This document shows, piece by piece, positions 36,813-45,710 of a DNA stretch of 64,000 bases (within the stretch, counting starts at the first letter, position 1; every line of letters starts with the position of its first letter). Origin of the DNA: Mesobacterium_A hydrothermale (GTDB lineage: Bacteria > Pseudomonadota > Alphaproteobacteria > Rhodobacterales > Rhodobacteraceae); contig NZ_JAYLLH010000005.1 in assembly GCF_035818635.1 (NCBI RefSeq), positions 62,001 through 126,000 of the forward strand, in the 5' to 3' direction. The notes beneath the pieces were generated by a model. It worked only from the letters and a program-made list of their open reading frames with translations. It did no database searches and was not told the origin of the DNA. The translations under genes were made by a program, and so were the position numbers.

Positions 36813-37541
36813 TTAGGCATCCTTTGCAACGCGCGCCAGCGCCGCAATGCAAACCGTGTTTGCGCCAGCGTCATGGCAGGCCTCGGCGGCGGCGGCCATC
36901 GTCGCGCCCGAAGTCATCACGTCATCGACGATTACCACGTTGCGACCGGAAATCTGTGCGCGGCGTTTGGGATTGGCGATCAGGGTACCGGACATGGTGG
37001 CAAAACGTTCCTCGCGGGTCTGACCGTCAAGGCTGGGCGTACGGGTGGGGCGCAGCAGCGCATCGGGGCAGCAATCGGCCTTCAGACATTCCGCCAGCGC
37101 CTGCGCCAGCAACGCGGACTGATTGAACCGGCGGCGCAAAAGGCGGATCAGGTGCAACGGCACCGGCACGATCAGCGGCGCGTCGGGCAGGATCGGGCGC
37201 AGCGCGCGGGCCAGCCACAGCGCGGCGGGGTCCGCGATGTCGTGTCGATCACCATGTTTCAGCGCCAGCACCAGCTTGCGCCCGGTATCCTGATACAGCA
37301 GCGCGGCGCGGCCCCGATCCCAGGGGCGGGCAATTTGCAAACAGGCGTCACAGTGTTCGATCGTGTTGGATTCCCCGGGCAACGGCGTGCCGCAGCTGTC
37401 GCAGACCAGGCCCGTGATGAACGGCGTGTCGCGCCAGCAGATGCCGCACAGGCCGAAATCCTGTTCGACCATGCCGCCGCAGGACAGGCAGCGCGGCGGG
37501 TAAAGCACGCGAACAGCCGTTTGCAACGCCGCGCCCAGCAT
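36813..37541 (-). CDS. comF: ComF-family phosphoribosyltransferase-like protein
   Basis: 242 residues from MLGAALQTAVRVLYPP. Paired cysteines CLSCGG, CGIC, CDSCG and CDAC form a zinc-binding N-terminal part, and VVIVDDVMTSGATMAAAA is the PRPP-binding loop. ComF proteins are needed for natural transformation in several bacteria, although their reaction is unsettled. The ATG has GAGGAG 8 bases upstream; a GTG three codons earlier is less likely. Its start lies only 14 bases from the divergent methyltransferase start. Confidence 0.87.
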   Translation of the reverse strand: MLGAALQTAVRVLYPPRCLSCGGMVEQDFGLCGICWRDTPFITGLVCDSCGTPLPGESNTIEHCDACLQIARPWDRGRAALLYQDTGRKLVLALKHGDRHDIADPAALWLARALRPILPDAPLIVPVPLHLIRLLRRRFNQSALLAQALAECLKADCCPDALLRPTRTPSLDGQTREERFATMSGTLIANPKRRAQISGRNVVIVDDVMTSGATMAAAAEACHDAGANTVCIAALARVAKDA

Positions 37542-37555
37542 TCTATGCACTCCTC

Positions 37556-38374
37556 ATGACGACACCGCCGCCCCTGACCGATCTGACCGCCCTTGCGCGC
37601 AACCGTGCCCGCGCGCAGGCCGATGCGCTGTTCCTGCACGAAACCGCGCGGGACGAGGTGCAGGATCGGCTGGCGATGGTTAACAGGACGTTTACGGACG
37701 TCGCCGTGGTGACGCCCTTTCCACAGGTCTGGCAGGGGGCGATCCCCGGGGCCCGCATCGTGCCCGATGCCGAGGTGCTGGACCTGACCGAAGGCACGCA
37801 AGACCTGGTGATTCACGCGCTTTGCCTGCACTGGTCGAACGATCCGGTCGGGCAGTTGATCCAGTGCCGCCGCGCGCTGCGCCCCGACGGGCTGCTGATG
37901 GCGGTCAGTTTCGGCGGAACTACGCTGCACGAATTGCGCAGCGCGCTTGCCGCGGCCGAGGTGGCGGAAACCGGCGGCTTGTCGCCACGGGTTCTGCCGA
38001 TGGGGGAAATCCGCGACCTGGGCGGGCTGCTGCAGCGGGCGGGTTTCGCGCTGCCGGTGGCCGACAGCCTGCCGTTGACCGTCAGCTATGCCACGCCACT
38101 GCATCTGATGCGCGACCTGCGCGCGATGGGCGAAGGCAATGCGCTGGCTGCCCGGCTGCGCCACCCGACACGGCGGGGCGTGCTGCTGCGCGCGGCGCAG
38201 AGCTATGCCGAAACCCACGCCGGCCCGGATGGCCGTATTCCAGCGACGTTCGAATTGATCTTTCTGCACGGCTGGGCCCCCGACGACAGCCAGCAGAAAC
38301 CTCTGCGCCCGGGTTCTGCGGCACAACGTCTGGCGGATGCGCTGGGGACCAAGGAATCGCCGCTCAAAGATTGA
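37556..38374 (+). CDS. SAM-dependent methyltransferase-like protein (BioC/NDUFAF5 type)
   Basis: 272 residues. A weak SAM-binding region is present (VAVVTPFPQVWQGAIPGARIV, a degraded glycine loop), and DLVIHALCLHWSNDPVGQLIQCRRALRPDGLLMA is the classic post-motif segment of the NDUFAF5/BioC subfamily, which hydroxylates or methylates complex I or biotin precursors. The glycine motif is not canonical, so catalytic activity is uncertain. I see no Shine-Dalgarno upstream, so a leaderless transcript is possible. Confidence 0.72.
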   Translation: MTTPPPLTDLTALARNRARAQADALFLHETARDEVQDRLAMVNRTFTDVAVVTPFPQVWQGAIPGARIVPDAEVLDLTEGTQDLVIHALCLHWSNDPVGQLIQCRRALRPDGLLMAVSFGGTTLHELRSALAAAEVAETGGLSPRVLPMGEIRDLGGLLQRAGFALPVADSLPLTVSYATPLHLMRDLRAMGEGNALAARLRHPTRRGVLLRAAQSYAETHAGPDGRIPATFELIFLHGWAPDDSQQKPLRPGSAAQRLADALGTKESPLKD

Positions 38375-38432
38375 CGTCCGGCGCTCAGGCTATATCTGAG
38401 GCACCGGACCTCAGGGGAACAGGGAAGAACAC

Positions 38433-39494
38433 ATGCTGGATACTGCCAAACACGCCGTCCGCCCGGAACACGCGCCGTCTGATCACCCGGCGATCCCGGC
38501 TGCCAAGGTGGGCGTGCTTCTGGCCAACCTGGGCACGCCGGATGCGACCGATTACTGGTCGATGCGGCGGTATCTGAACGAATTCCTGTCCGACAAGCGG
38601 GTCATCGACTATCCGGCCTGGAAGTGGCAGCCGTTGCTGCAACTGATCATCCTGACCAAGCGTCCCTTCACCAGCGGTGCGGCCTACCGGTCGATCTGGA
38701 ACACCGAGAAGGACGAAAGCCCCCTGATGACCATCACCAAGGACCAGACCGCTGCGATGACCGCCGCGATGGCTGAACGCTACGGCGATCAGGTGATGGT
38801 GGATTTCTGCATGCGCTACGGCAATCCGTCGACGAAATCCGTGGTCCGCAAGATGGTCGAGGCCGGGTGCCAGAAGATCCTGTTCGTACCGCTGTATCCG
38901 CAGCAGGCGGGCGCGACCTCGGCCACCGCGAACGACCAGTTCTTCCGCGCCCTGATGGAGGAGAAATGGCAACCGGCGGCGCGCACGATCCCGGCCTATT
39001 TCGACCATCCCCTGTATATCGATGCCCTGGCGCAGTCGGTCGAGCGTGCCTATGCCGCGATGGACAGCCAGCCCGATATCCTTGTCTGTTCCTACCACGG
39101 CATGCCGAAACGCTATTTGCTGGAGGGCGATCCGTATCATTGCCAGTGCCAGAAGAACACGCGCCTGCTGAAGGAACGTCTGGGCTGGGCCGATGACAAG
39201 ATCGTCACCACCTTCCAGTCGGTTTTCGGCACCGAGGAATGGTTGCGTCCGTACACCGTGGAACATGTGGCCGAGCTGGCCAAGCAGGGCAAGAAGAAGA
39301 TCGCGGTGATCGCCCCCGCGTTTTCCGCCGACTGCATCGAAACGCTGGAAGAGATCAACGAAGAGATCAAGGAAAGCTTTGAACATGCCGGCGGGGAAGA
39401 GTTCACCTATATCCCCTGCCTCAACGACGATGCCGCGCATATCAAGGCGCTGATGGCCGTGGTCGAAGACAACCTGAAGGGCTGGCTGGACTGA
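38433..39494 (+). CDS. hemH: Ferrochelatase
   Basis: 353 residues. NLGTPDATDYWSMRRYLNEFLSD and CSYHGMPKRYLLEGDPYHCQC carry the iron/porphyrin-site His motif, and TFQSVFGTEEWLRPYT is the acidic region near the active site. It inserts ferrous iron into protoporphyrin IX at the membrane surface to make haem. Followed by a strong terminator shared with the convergent DeoR-type gene. Confidence 0.96.
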   Translation: MLDTAKHAVRPEHAPSDHPAIPAAKVGVLLANLGTPDATDYWSMRRYLNEFLSDKRVIDYPAWKWQPLLQLIILTKRPFTSGAAYRSIWNTEKDESPLMTITKDQTAAMTAAMAERYGDQVMVDFCMRYGNPSTKSVVRKMVEAGCQKILFVPLYPQQAGATSATANDQFFRALMEEKWQPAARTIPAYFDHPLYIDALAQSVERAYAAMDSQPDILVCSYHGMPKRYLLEGDPYHCQCQKNTRLLKERLGWADDKIVTTFQSVFGTEEWLRPYTVEHVAELAKQGKKKIAVIAPAFSADCIETLEEINEEIKESFEHAGGEEFTYIPCLNDDAAHIKALMAVVEDNLKGWLD

Positions 39495-39517
39495 TCCGGC
39501 CCGCATGAATCGACAAG

Positions 39518-39544
39518 GGCGCGTCCACGGTGGCGCGCCTTTTT
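39518..39544 (+). terminator. Rho-independent terminator of hemH
   Basis: GGCGCG, one bulged T, CCAC pair with GTGG then CGCGCC, followed by a TTTTT run, 24 bases after the hemH stop. It can also end transcription from the convergent regulator only weakly. Confidence 0.85.
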
Positions 39545-39548
39545 CGTG

Positions 39549-40316
39549 TCAACCGGGGTCTGCCACAACCACCTCTGTCCCCCATTGGGCGCAGGCATCA
39601 GGCAATTCGCCGGGCAGCGGCGCATCGGTCAGGAACGTGTCGATGTCCGCCAGGGACGCGATCCGCGCCGGGGCGCTGCGGGTGAATTTCGACCGGTCGG
39701 CCACAAGGAAGGTGCGCCGCGCCTGCCGCAGGATCGCCTGGCTGACGCTGACCTCCTGGATATCGAAATCAAGGATGTCGCCGTCCTGATCCAGCGCGGA
39801 ACAGCCAATCACGGCAAGATCGAACTTGAATTTAGTGATCGTATCCGTGGCCAGCGTACCAATCAGCCCGCCATCCGTACGGCGCAAGTGCCCACCGGTC
39901 ACGACGACCTCGCACCCCGGGTTGGCGGCAAGGATGTTGGCGACGTGCATGTTGTTGGTCACGACCATCAGGTTTTCATGATGCAGCAGGGCGCGGGCCA
40001 CCGCTTCGGTGCTGGTGCCGATGTTCAGGAACAGCGAAGAAGCGTTCGGGATGCGCGCGGCGCAAGCGCGGGCAATCGCGGTTTTCGCAACGGGATTCAG
40101 CGCGCGGCGGTCGTCATAGGCAATGTTCGTGGTGCCCGAGGGCAGCACCGCCCCGCCATGCACGCGTTCAAGCTTGCCCGCTTCGGCCAGTTCGGTCAGG
40201 TCGCGGCGAATGGTTTGCAGCGTCACCCCGAAATGCTGCGCCAGTCCGTCCACCGTCACCTTGCCGCTGCTGCGGGCGATTTCCAGGATCTCTGGCTGGC
40301 GAAAGGTCTGGGACAT
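39549..40316 (-). CDS. DeoR/GlpR-family transcriptional repressor
   Basis: 255 residues from MSQTFRQPEILEIARSSG. The HTH is KVTVDGLAQHFGVTLQTIRRDL with the QTIRRDL recognition segment of the family, and a sugar-phosphate-sensing domain follows with NIGTSTEAVARALL and TGGHLRRTDGGLIG. It sits divergently beside glpD, so glycerol-3-phosphate control is likely, as for E. coli GlpR. Convergent end with hemH shares the terminator. Confidence 0.88.
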   Translation of the reverse strand: MSQTFRQPEILEIARSSGKVTVDGLAQHFGVTLQTIRRDLTELAEAGKLERVHGGAVLPSGTTNIAYDDRRALNPVAKTAIARACAARIPNASSLFLNIGTSTEAVARALLHHENLMVVTNNMHVANILAANPGCEVVVTGGHLRRTDGGLIGTLATDTITKFKFDLAVIGCSALDQDGDILDFDIQEVSVSQAILRQARRTFLVADRSKFTRSAPARIASLADIDTFLTDAPLPGELPDACAQWGTEVVVADPG

Positions 40317-40529
40317 TGCGGGCTTTCGATCAGAGCGGACGCGCCCGCAAACTGGCGGGGAAACGAACATTTCGCAAGGGTTTGAAGCGATGATTTTACC
40401 TGATGGCCCGCGAAAATTTGTCGTTTTTATGAAATGTGACGTCATAAGGAAAGAAAACGAAAATTTTTGTTTGCGACTCTGCGAAGCTTTCGGCATAGCC
40501 TGACCCCAAGCGCGCCAAAGGACCGAAGC
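40317..40529. promoter_or_regulatory. Divergent glpR-like / glpD control region with operator candidates
   Basis: 213 bases, unusually AT-rich. A near-perfect 18-base palindrome AAACGAAAATTTTTGTTT (40455-40472; eight of nine pairs) lies 57 bases before the glpD start. A related CGAAAATTTGTCG segment is at 40411-40423, and an 8-bp palindrome TGACGTCA at 40437-40444 lies between them. TTTCGTTTTC-type sequences are bound by alphaproteobacterial DeoR/GlpR regulators in general terms, so these are probable operators. No -10/-35 boxes assigned. Confidence 0.6.
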
Positions 40530-42101
40530 ATGACCAGCCAGCCACAGGATGTGACCGATCTTTTCGTCATTGGCGGCGGGATCAATGGTTGCGGGATCGC
40601 GCGCGATGCGGCGGGGCGGGGTCTGTCGGTGACCTTGGCCGAGATGAACGACCTGGCCTCTGCCACCTCCTCTGCCTCGACCAAGTTGTTCCACGGCGGG
40701 TTGCGGTACCTTGAATACTTCGAATTCCGCCTGGTGCGCGAAGCACTGATCGAACGCGAGGTGTTGTTGTGCGCCATGCCGCACATCAGCTGGCCGATGC
40801 GGTTTGTTCTGCCGTATCATCGGGACATGCGGTTCGATTCCGAAACGCCCACGTCGCGGCTTCTGTCTGCGCTGATGCCGTGGATGAAGGGCCGCCGCCC
40901 GGCGTGGCTGATCCGGCTGGGGCTTTTCCTTTACGACCATCTGGGTGGGCGAAAGATCCTGCCCGGCACATCGCGGGTTGATCTGGCGGGGTCGCCCGAA
41001 GGCGCACCTTTGCAGGACCGTTTCACCAAGGCGTATGAATATTCCGACTGCTGGGTCGAAGATTCCCGGCTGGTTGCCCTGAACGCCCGCGATGCGCAGG
41101 CGCGCGGGGCGCAGATTCTGACGCGAACAGAAGTGGTGCGGGCCGAGCGCGATGGCGCCCTGTGGCGGGTCGAGACGCGCGATACCGAAAGCGGGACCAC
41201 CCGGACCCACCACGCGCGGATGCTGATCAACGCGGCAGGGCCGTGGGTGGCCGACGTGTTGCAGCAGAAACTTCATCGGAACACGCGTGAAGGCGTGCGT
41301 CTGGTGCGCGGCAGTCATATCGTGACCGGTAAGCTTTACGACCACGACAAGTGCTATTTCTTTCAAGGAACTGACGGTCGGATCATCTTTGCGATCCCGT
41401 ATGAGACAGATTTCACCCTGATCGGCACCACCGACGCCGACCATCCAGATCCCTCGCAGCGCCCCGAATGCACAGAGGCGGAGCAGGACTACCTGGTCGC
41501 CTTTGCGAACCAGTATTTCAAACGGCAGCTGACGCGCGACGACATCGTCTGGACCTATTCCGGTGTCCGGCCGCTGTATGACGATGGCGCATCGAGCGCG
41601 ACCGCGGCGACGCGGGACTACACGCTGACAGTCGATGCCGGAGGCGGCGCGCCGTTGCTGAACGTCTTTGGCGGCAAGATCACCACCTATCGCCGGCTGG
41701 CCGAAAGCGCGCTGGCCAAGATCGGGACGCAACTGGGCGGGGTCAAGCCGGACTGGACGGCGGGCGTGCCGCTGCCGGGGGGAGATTTCCCTTTCGATGG
41801 CGTGGCTGATCTGATCGCCGCGCTCAGAGCAGGGTATCCGTTCCTGACAGACCGTTGGGCGAAGCGGTTGGTGCGCGCCTACGGAGCAGAGGCGGCAGAG
41901 ATGCTGGCAGATGCCGTTACTGCCAAGGATCTGGGCCGCGATTTCGGCGCGTCCCTGACAGAGCGCGAGGTGCGCTGGTTGATGGACCATGAATTTGCCC
42001 GCCGGGCTGAAGACGTGGTTTGGCGGCGTAGCAAGCTGGGCCTGAGGATGACACCAGAACAGGTGGCGGCGCTGGATGACTGGATGCAGCAGGCCCGTTG
42101 A
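40530..42101 (+). CDS. glpD: Aerobic glycerol-3-phosphate dehydrogenase
   Basis: 523 residues from MTSQPQDVTDLFVIGGGING. FAD-binding GGGINGCGIARDAAGRG near the N terminus, STKLFHGGLRYLEYFEF, TEAEQDYLVAFANQYF and a C-terminal DUF-like four-helix part are all GlpD features. It oxidises glycerol-3-phosphate to dihydroxyacetone phosphate at the inner membrane, passing electrons to quinone. Ends with GTTGAAC-CC-GTTCAAC symmetry over the stop, not a clear terminator. Regulated by the adjacent DeoR-type protein, by inference. Confidence 0.95.
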   Translation: MTSQPQDVTDLFVIGGGINGCGIARDAAGRGLSVTLAEMNDLASATSSASTKLFHGGLRYLEYFEFRLVREALIEREVLLCAMPHISWPMRFVLPYHRDMRFDSETPTSRLLSALMPWMKGRRPAWLIRLGLFLYDHLGGRKILPGTSRVDLAGSPEGAPLQDRFTKAYEYSDCWVEDSRLVALNARDAQARGAQILTRTEVVRAERDGALWRVETRDTESGTTRTHHARMLINAAGPWVADVLQQKLHRNTREGVRLVRGSHIVTGKLYDHDKCYFFQGTDGRIIFAIPYETDFTLIGTTDADHPDPSQRPECTEAEQDYLVAFANQYFKRQLTRDDIVWTYSGVRPLYDDGASSATAATRDYTLTVDAGGGAPLLNVFGGKITTYRRLAESALAKIGTQLGGVKPDWTAGVPLPGGDFPFDGVADLIAALRAGYPFLTDRWAKRLVRAYGAEAAEMLADAVTAKDLGRDFGASLTEREVRWLMDHEFARRAEDVVWRRSKLGLRMTPEQVAALDDWMQQAR

Positions 42102-42284
42102 ACCCGTTCAACCCGGGTGCCTCATTTATTGGCAGCTTTGATCCGGTGCTGTTCGCAGTTCCGGCCCGTGCCATGGAAATCCGCCCGGCATGGGGCGTTA
42201 TTGCGGGGCATTTGCTTGCATGCCTGCGGCGTTAGACGCCACACTGGGGGCCAACGCACACAACCGGCGAAGTGACGGCCACCC

Positions 42285-45200
42285 ATGGCGATCTATGCAA
42301 GCATCCACCACCTGACCCACTACCAGTATGACCGCCCGGTCACGCTGGACCCGCAGATTATCCGCCTGCGACCGGCACCGCACAGCCGTACGCGCGTGAT
42401 CTCTCATTCGTTGAAGGTGTCGCCGGGGGGGCATTTCGTGAACCACCAGCAGGACCCCTATGGCAACTGGCTGGCGCGGTTTGTTTTTCCCGAACCGGTG
42501 ACCGAGCTGAAGATCGAGGTCGATCTTGTCGCCGACATGACGGTCTACAACCCGTTCGACTTTTTCGTTGAGGAATCGGCCGAGAAATGGCCGTTCGACT
42601 ATCCGGCGGAACTGCGCGACGACCTTGTGATCTATCGCACGCCCGAGGCCGAGGGGCCGCTTCTGGCGCAATTCATCGGGCAGATCCCGTTTGACGCGAC
42701 CAATACCGTCGATTTCCTTGTGGCGTTGAACCAGCGGGTGTCGAATACGGTCGATTACACCATCCGGATGGAACCGGGTGTGCAGACGCCCGAGGAAACG
42801 CTGACCGTCAAGCGTGGATCCTGTCGCGACAGCAGCTGGCTCTTGGTGCAGGTGCTGCGCCACCTGGGGTTTGCCGCGCGCTTCGTCTCGGGTTACCTGA
42901 TCCAGCTCAAGCCGGATGTGAAATCGCTGGACGGCCCTTCGGGAACCGAGGTCGATTTCACCGACCTGCACGCCTGGGTCGAAGTCTACCTGCCGGGTGC
43001 AGGCTGGATCGGGCTGGACCCGACCAGCGGCCTGCTGACCGGAGAAAGCCACATCCCGCTGGCGGCCACCCCGCATTATCGCAATGCCGCGCCGATCACC
43101 GGCGGCTATTCGTCTGCTGGTGCGCCCGAAGTGAATTTTGCCTTCGACATGCAGGTCAAGCGCGTTTCCGAACACCCCCGCATCACCAAGCCGTTCTCGG
43201 ACGAGGCGTGGGAACGGCTGAACGCGCTGGGACGCAAGGTCGATGCGGAACTGACGGCAGAGGACGTGCGCCTGACCATGGGGGGCGAGCCGACGTTCGT
43301 GTCGATTGATGACTTCGAAAGCGCGGAATGGAACACAGAAGCCGTCGGTCCGCAGAAACGTGGATTGGCAGACGAATTGATCCGGCGTTTGCGCACCCGT
43401 TTTGCGCCGGGTGGCTTTCTGCATTACGGACAGGGCAAGTGGTATCCCGGCGAAAGCCTGCCGCGCTGGACCTTCTCGCTCTACTGGCGGCGCGATGGGC
43501 AGCCGGTTTGGAACAATCCCGATCTGGTGGCGCGCGAAGCGGATGACAACCCGGCCAGTGCCGAGGACGCCGGGCAGTTCATGCAGACATTTGCCCAGAA
43601 CCTCGGGCTTGATCCCGATTTTGCCCAGCCCGCGTTCGAGGATCCGGCAGAGTGGATCCTGAAAGAGGCCAACCTGCCGCCCAATGTCACGCCGGAAAAC
43701 TCAAAGCTGAAGAACCCCGAGGACAGGGCACGCTTTGCCCGTGTCTTCAGCCGGGGTCTGACCGAGCCGGCAGGGTATATGCTGCCGATCCAACGCTGGC
43801 AGTCTGCCGACAAGCCGGCCAAGTGGCGGTCCGAGATGTGGAAACCGCGGCGCGGAAAAATTTTCCTCGTGCCCGGTGACAGCCCCGTCGGATTCCGCCT
43901 GCCACTGCCGACGCTGCCCTATGTCGCGCCTGCCTATTACCCGTATTCTTATCCGGCAGACCCAACGATCCCGGTTGGCCCGCTGCCTGATTTCAAGGTG
44001 CGCCTTTCCGATCGCAAAAAGGCGATCCAGGACGAAATCGACCGGCTGGCCAGGGAAGAGGCCGAACAGGCCGCGATGCTGCCCGAAGTGTCCCCCGGTC
44101 ACACGCAGGACAAATCCCTGCGCGGGTCCGAAGAGATGAGCCAGACCGTGGTGCCGCAGGAACTGGGCCATGAAATCGATGGTGCGGTGCGCACCGCGAT
44201 TGCGATCGAGCCGCGTGACGGGCGTTTGTGTCTGTTCATGCCGCCCTGTGACACGCTGGAAGATTATCTGGAATTGCTGACCGCGGCCGAGGTGACGGCA
44301 GAAGAGCTGAACCTGCCGATTCATATCGAGGGGTATTCGCCGCCGAACGATCCGCGCCTGAACGTGATCCGTGTCGCCCCCGACCCCGGCGTGATCGAAG
44401 TGAATATCCACCCCGCTCACAGTTGGGAAGATTGCGTCGCCACGACAGAGGCGATCTATGACGAAGCCCGGCAATCGCGGCTGGGCGCGGACAAGTTCAT
44501 GATCGACGGGCGCCACACCGGCACCGGTGGTGGCAACCACGTGGTGGTGGGCGGCGAAACGCCGAACGACAGCCCGTTCCTGCGCCGTCCCGATCTGCTG
44601 AAATCGCTGATCCTGATCTGGCAGCGGCACCCGTCGCTGTCCTACCTGTTCTCGGGCCTGTTCATCGGTCCGACATCGCAGGCACCCCGGATCGACGAGG
44701 CGCGGCACGACACCCTGTATGAGCTGGAAATGGCGCTGGCGCAGGTGCCCGCCCCGGGCGAAGGCATGGCACCGCCGCCCTGGCTGGTGGACCGGCTGTT
44801 CCGAAACATGCTGACCGATGTCACCGGCAACACCCACCGGGCCGAAATTTGCATCGACAAGCTTTATTCCCCCGATGGGCCCACCGGGCGTCTGGGGCTG
44901 GTGGAATTCCGCGGTTTCGAGATGCCGCCGCATCCCCGCATGAACCTGGCCCAGCAATTGTTGATCCGGGCGATCATCGCACGTTGCTGGAAATCGCCGG
45001 TGCAGGGGCGGCCGGTGCGTTGGGGTACCACGCTGCACGACCGCTATATGCTGCCGCACTACCTGTGGCAGGATTTCCTGACGCTGGTGCGCGACCTGGC
45101 CGACCACGGCTATGCCATTGACCCGGTGTGGTACGAAGCCCAGGCCGAGTTCCGCTTTCCTTTCTGCGGCGAGGTCGAGGCCGAGGGCGTCAAGCTGGAA

Positions 45201-45710
45201 CTGCGGCAGGCGCTGGAGCCCTGGCACGTGCTGGGCGAAACCGGGGCCATCGGCGGCACCGTGCGGTATACCGACAGTTCGGTTGAACGGTTGCAGGTCA
45301 CACTGACCACGCAGTTCCAGGACCGCTACAAGGTGATGTGCAACCGGCGCCCGGTGCCTTTGGCGAAAACCGATCAGTCCGGCACCTCGGTCGCCGGCGT
45401 CCGGTTCAAGGCGTGGCAACCGCCCGAGGCACTGCACCCGGTGCTGCCGGTCAACGCACCGCTGACGTTCGACATCTACGACACCTGGTCGAACCGGCCG
45501 ATCGCGGGCTGCACCTATCACGTTGCACACCCCGGTGGGCGGAGCTACGACACGTTCCCGGTCAACGCGAACGAAGCCGAGGCGCGCCGGCTTGCGCGGT
45601 TCGAACCCTATGGGCATAGTGCCGGAACCTACCATCCGCAGCCTGAACAGCCGCACCCGGAGTTTCCGATGACGCTTGACCTTCGCCGTATTCCGGGGCT
45701 TGCCGTATGA
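42285..45710 (+). CDS. Transglutaminase-like + DUF2126 putative amidoligase fusion
   Basis: 1141 residues. The N-terminal part (about 1-300) is a bacterial transglutaminase module opening YASIHHLTHYQYDRPVTL, with a complete triad C180 (GSCRDSSWLLVQ), H229 (TDLHAWVEVYL) and D245 (GLDPTSG). From about residue 330 (LTMGGEPTFVSIDD) to the C terminus is the DUF2126 region, predicted by others to be a glutamine-synthetase-fold amidoligase. No signal peptide, so cytoplasmic. It starts a three-gene group; its stop overlaps the ATP-grasp gene start (ATGA). Product unknown. Confidence 0.88.
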   Translation: MAIYASIHHLTHYQYDRPVTLDPQIIRLRPAPHSRTRVISHSLKVSPGGHFVNHQQDPYGNWLARFVFPEPVTELKIEVDLVADMTVYNPFDFFVEESAEKWPFDYPAELRDDLVIYRTPEAEGPLLAQFIGQIPFDATNTVDFLVALNQRVSNTVDYTIRMEPGVQTPEETLTVKRGSCRDSSWLLVQVLRHLGFAARFVSGYLIQLKPDVKSLDGPSGTEVDFTDLHAWVEVYLPGAGWIGLDPTSGLLTGESHIPLAATPHYRNAAPITGGYSSAGAPEVNFAFDMQVKRVSEHPRITKPFSDEAWERLNALGRKVDAELTAEDVRLTMGGEPTFVSIDDFESAEWNTEAVGPQKRGLADELIRRLRTRFAPGGFLHYGQGKWYPGESLPRWTFSLYWRRDGQPVWNNPDLVAREADDNPASAEDAGQFMQTFAQNLGLDPDFAQPAFEDPAEWILKEANLPPNVTPENSKLKNPEDRARFARVFSRGLTEPAGYMLPIQRWQSADKPAKWRSEMWKPRRGKIFLVPGDSPVGFRLPLPTLPYVAPAYYPYSYPADPTIPVGPLPDFKVRLSDRKKAIQDEIDRLAREEAEQAAMLPEVSPGHTQDKSLRGSEEMSQTVVPQELGHEIDGAVRTAIAIEPRDGRLCLFMPPCDTLEDYLELLTAAEVTAEELNLPIHIEGYSPPNDPRLNVIRVAPDPGVIEVNIHPAHSWEDCVATTEAIYDEARQSRLGADKFMIDGRHTGTGGGNHVVVGGETPNDSPFLRRPDLLKSLILIWQRHPSLSYLFSGLFIGPTSQAPRIDEARHDTLYELEMALAQVPAPGEGMAPPPWLVDRLFRNMLTDVTGNTHRAEICIDKLYSPDGPTGRLGLVEFRGFEMPPHPRMNLAQQLLIRAIIARCWKSPVQGRPVRWGTTLHDRYMLPHYLWQDFLTLVRDLADHGYAIDPVWYEAQAEFRFPFCGEVEAEGVKLELRQALEPWHVLGETGAIGGTVRYTDSSVERLQVTLTTQFQDRYKVMCNRRPVPLAKTDQSGTSVAGVRFKAWQPPEALHPVLPVNAPLTFDIYDTWSNRPIAGCTYHVAHPGGRSYDTFPVNANEAEARRLARFEPYGHSAGTYHPQPEQPHPEFPMTLDLRRIPGLAV

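Noticed and set aside
42098..42113. GTTGAAC-CC-GTTCAAC over the glpD stop as a terminator
   Set aside because: The loop is only two bases and there is no T-run after it; it could equally be chance symmetry in repeated CCCGTT sequence.
43701..45656. A 651-codon minus-strand open frame in the amidoligase gene
   Set aside because: Shadow of the plus-strand DUF2126 protein in GC-rich DNA.
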